Positions 5,864 to 6,402 of a stretch of DNA of 6,402 nucleotides are shown one piece after another. Under the pieces are notes generated by a model. That model was not told the origin of the DNA, did not search any database, and saw only the letters and a program-made list of their open reading frames with translations. The DNA is from Candidatus Saccharimonadota bacterium (lineage in GTDB: Bacteria > Patescibacteriota > Saccharimonadia > Saccharimonadales > Saccharimonadaceae). A program made the translations under genes and the position numbers. Numbering within the stretch: position 1 is the stretch's first letter; every line of letters starts with the position of its first letter. The stretch lies in contig UNSP01000015.1 in the NCBI GenBank assembly GCA_900556355.1, positions 1-6,402 of the forward strand, written 5' to 3'.

Positions 5864-6198
5864 GCTTCCGAGACTAATCGATAGCTCAGCCTCGCCAAAT
5901 CAAAGACCTCTTCGTCAGTCAATTGACCTGAACAGATAATTGTATTCCAATGCTTCTTATTTAAGTGATAGCCCGGTAAAACCGTTTCGTACTTTTCTCG
6001 TAAATTCTGCGCCAACAACGGATCGCATTTTAGGCTTACTCTGAGCGGCTTTGAGCCTTCCGTCACCAACGCCACCATTTTCCCTGCACCGTCATTATCT
6101 CGACCAAATTTATACACCGCAACATCCTCGCCAAACGGATAATCCAGCCATACGCCCGGCAAGCTTAGTATAAATTCTTCAAATTGTTTATGTGTCAT
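5860..6198 (-). CDS. MmcQ/YjbR family protein
   Basis: A full-length 112-residue member of the MmcQ/YjbR family, small proteins with a CyaY-like fold often called DNA-binding-like; the biochemical role is not settled. Recognisable blocks are LPGVWLDYPFGEDVAVYKFG (13-32), PLRVSLKCDP (51-60) and LPGYHLNKKHWNTI (74-87), with a C-terminal helix TDEEVFDLARLSYRLV (94-109). The ATG at 6198 overlaps the orn stop as ATGA, and AAGG (6209-6206) lies seven bases upstream, so it is probably translated by coupling from an orn-led transcript. Its TAA stop at 5862-5860 shares TTAA with the stop of the convergent membrane-protein gene. The orn pairing may mean only that this is a compact operon; I infer no functional link. 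Confidence 0.88.
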   Translation of the reverse strand: MTHKQFEEFILSLPGVWLDYPFGEDVAVYKFGRDNDGAGKMVALVTEGSKPLRVSLKCDPLLAQNLREKYETVLPGYHLNKKHWNTIICSGQLTDEEVFDLARLSYRLVSEA

Positions 6199-6402
6199 AC
6201 CTTTACCTTTTTCAAATAATATTCAAGTTCCATAATGCTGCCGCGGATGTCTTCCAGCGCTCGATGATCTTCTGGCTTGGCAAATTTCTTACCGTATTTA
6301 CCTTCAAACACCACCTTCCACGCGCTCACATCCAATACACGATAATGTAGTTTTTTTGACAACGTCGGCCACCATTGGTCAATGAATCGACGATCCTGAT
6401 GA
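6195..6402 (-). CDS. orn: Oligoribonuclease, C-terminal part (runs off right edge)
   Basis: Orn is a DEDDh 3'-5' exonuclease that degrades RNA fragments of a few nucleotides, finishing mRNA decay and clearing pGpG where cyclic-di-GMP is made. The last 68 residues are visible. They begin HQDRRFIDQWWPTLSKKLHYRVLDVS, matching the family's QDRRF...HYR.LDVS block, and include the final active-site motif HRALEDI with His46 and Asp51 of the fragment in the standard His-x4-Asp spacing. The three N-terminal acidic ligands and the start codon are outside the window. The stop TGA overlaps the ATG of the MmcQ-family gene. Other DEDDh exonucleases such as the epsilon subunit or RNase T lack this exact QDRRF/HYRxLDVS combination, so Orn is the best call. 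Confidence 0.93.
   Translation of the reverse strand, partial: HQDRRFIDQWWPTLSKKLHYRVLDVSAWKVVFEGKYGKKFAKPEDHRALEDIRGSIMELEYYLKKVKV

Noticed and set aside
5917..5926. Perfect palindrome GTCAATTGAC
   Set aside because: It is inside the MmcQ-family coding sequence with no U tract and no second copy noticed, and is likely chance.
1..6402. Alternative genetic code (TGA as glycine, as in some CPR lineages)
   Set aside because: dnaG and orn end in TGA exactly where the next gene's start overlaps, and no conserved gene contains an in-frame TGA.
1..6402. CRISPR, mobile element, tRNA or defence system
   Set aside because: No spaced direct repeats, transposase or integrase motifs, cloverleaf sequences or defence domains were seen on either strand.

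Overview
The window looks like core chromosome from a small-genome, densely packed bacterium, most likely a member of the Candidate Phyla Radiation. Candidatus Saccharibacteria (TM7) is my best guess. It rests on the zinc-ligand-less DnaG, the dnaG-rpoD pair without rpsU next to it, a sigma factor lacking region 1.1, moderate G+C, the standard code with TGA used as stop, and almost no intergenic DNA. The lineage is an inference from general family knowledge and was not checked by a search.

Layout, left to right. (1) 1-1287, minus: N-terminal 429 residues of DNA polymerase I, with an intact 5'-3' nuclease domain and a degenerate 3'-5' exonuclease domain, running off the left edge. (2) 1304-1855, minus: an unrecognised 183-residue acidic protein with unusual arginine codons and its own TTGACA-type promoter. 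(3) 1918-2505, plus: a P-loop nucleotide kinase that resembles the archaeal UPF0200 / dephospho-CoA-kinase-like family. It is divergent from gene 2, and the two promoters interleave in 62 bp. (4) 3468-2506 and 5198-3465, minus: a dnaG-rpoD operon, primase then primary sigma factor, joined by a GTGA overlap. A likely rpoD terminator sits antisense inside the 3' end of the kinase gene. (5) 5252-5863, plus: a single-pass membrane protein of unknown function, divergent from dnaG. (6) 6402-5860, minus: the C-terminus of oligoribonuclease (orn), then an MmcQ/YjbR-family protein, joined by an ATGA overlap. There is no gene-free stretch over 300 bases; the two largest gaps are 62 and 53 bp and both hold divergent promoters. 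I see no tRNA, rRNA, CRISPR array, IS element or riboswitch.

Most genes serve DNA and RNA information processing: primer synthesis, primer removal and gap repair, transcription initiation and short-RNA turnover. I found no defence or mobile system. The strongest observations are: a DnaG zinc-binding domain that keeps its fold motifs but has lost all four metal ligands; one start architecture shared by four genes (TGN, a -10 hexamer, exactly six bases, then ATG), which predicts leaderless mRNAs; and a strand-specific terminator hairpin for rpoD buried in the neighbouring coding sequence.
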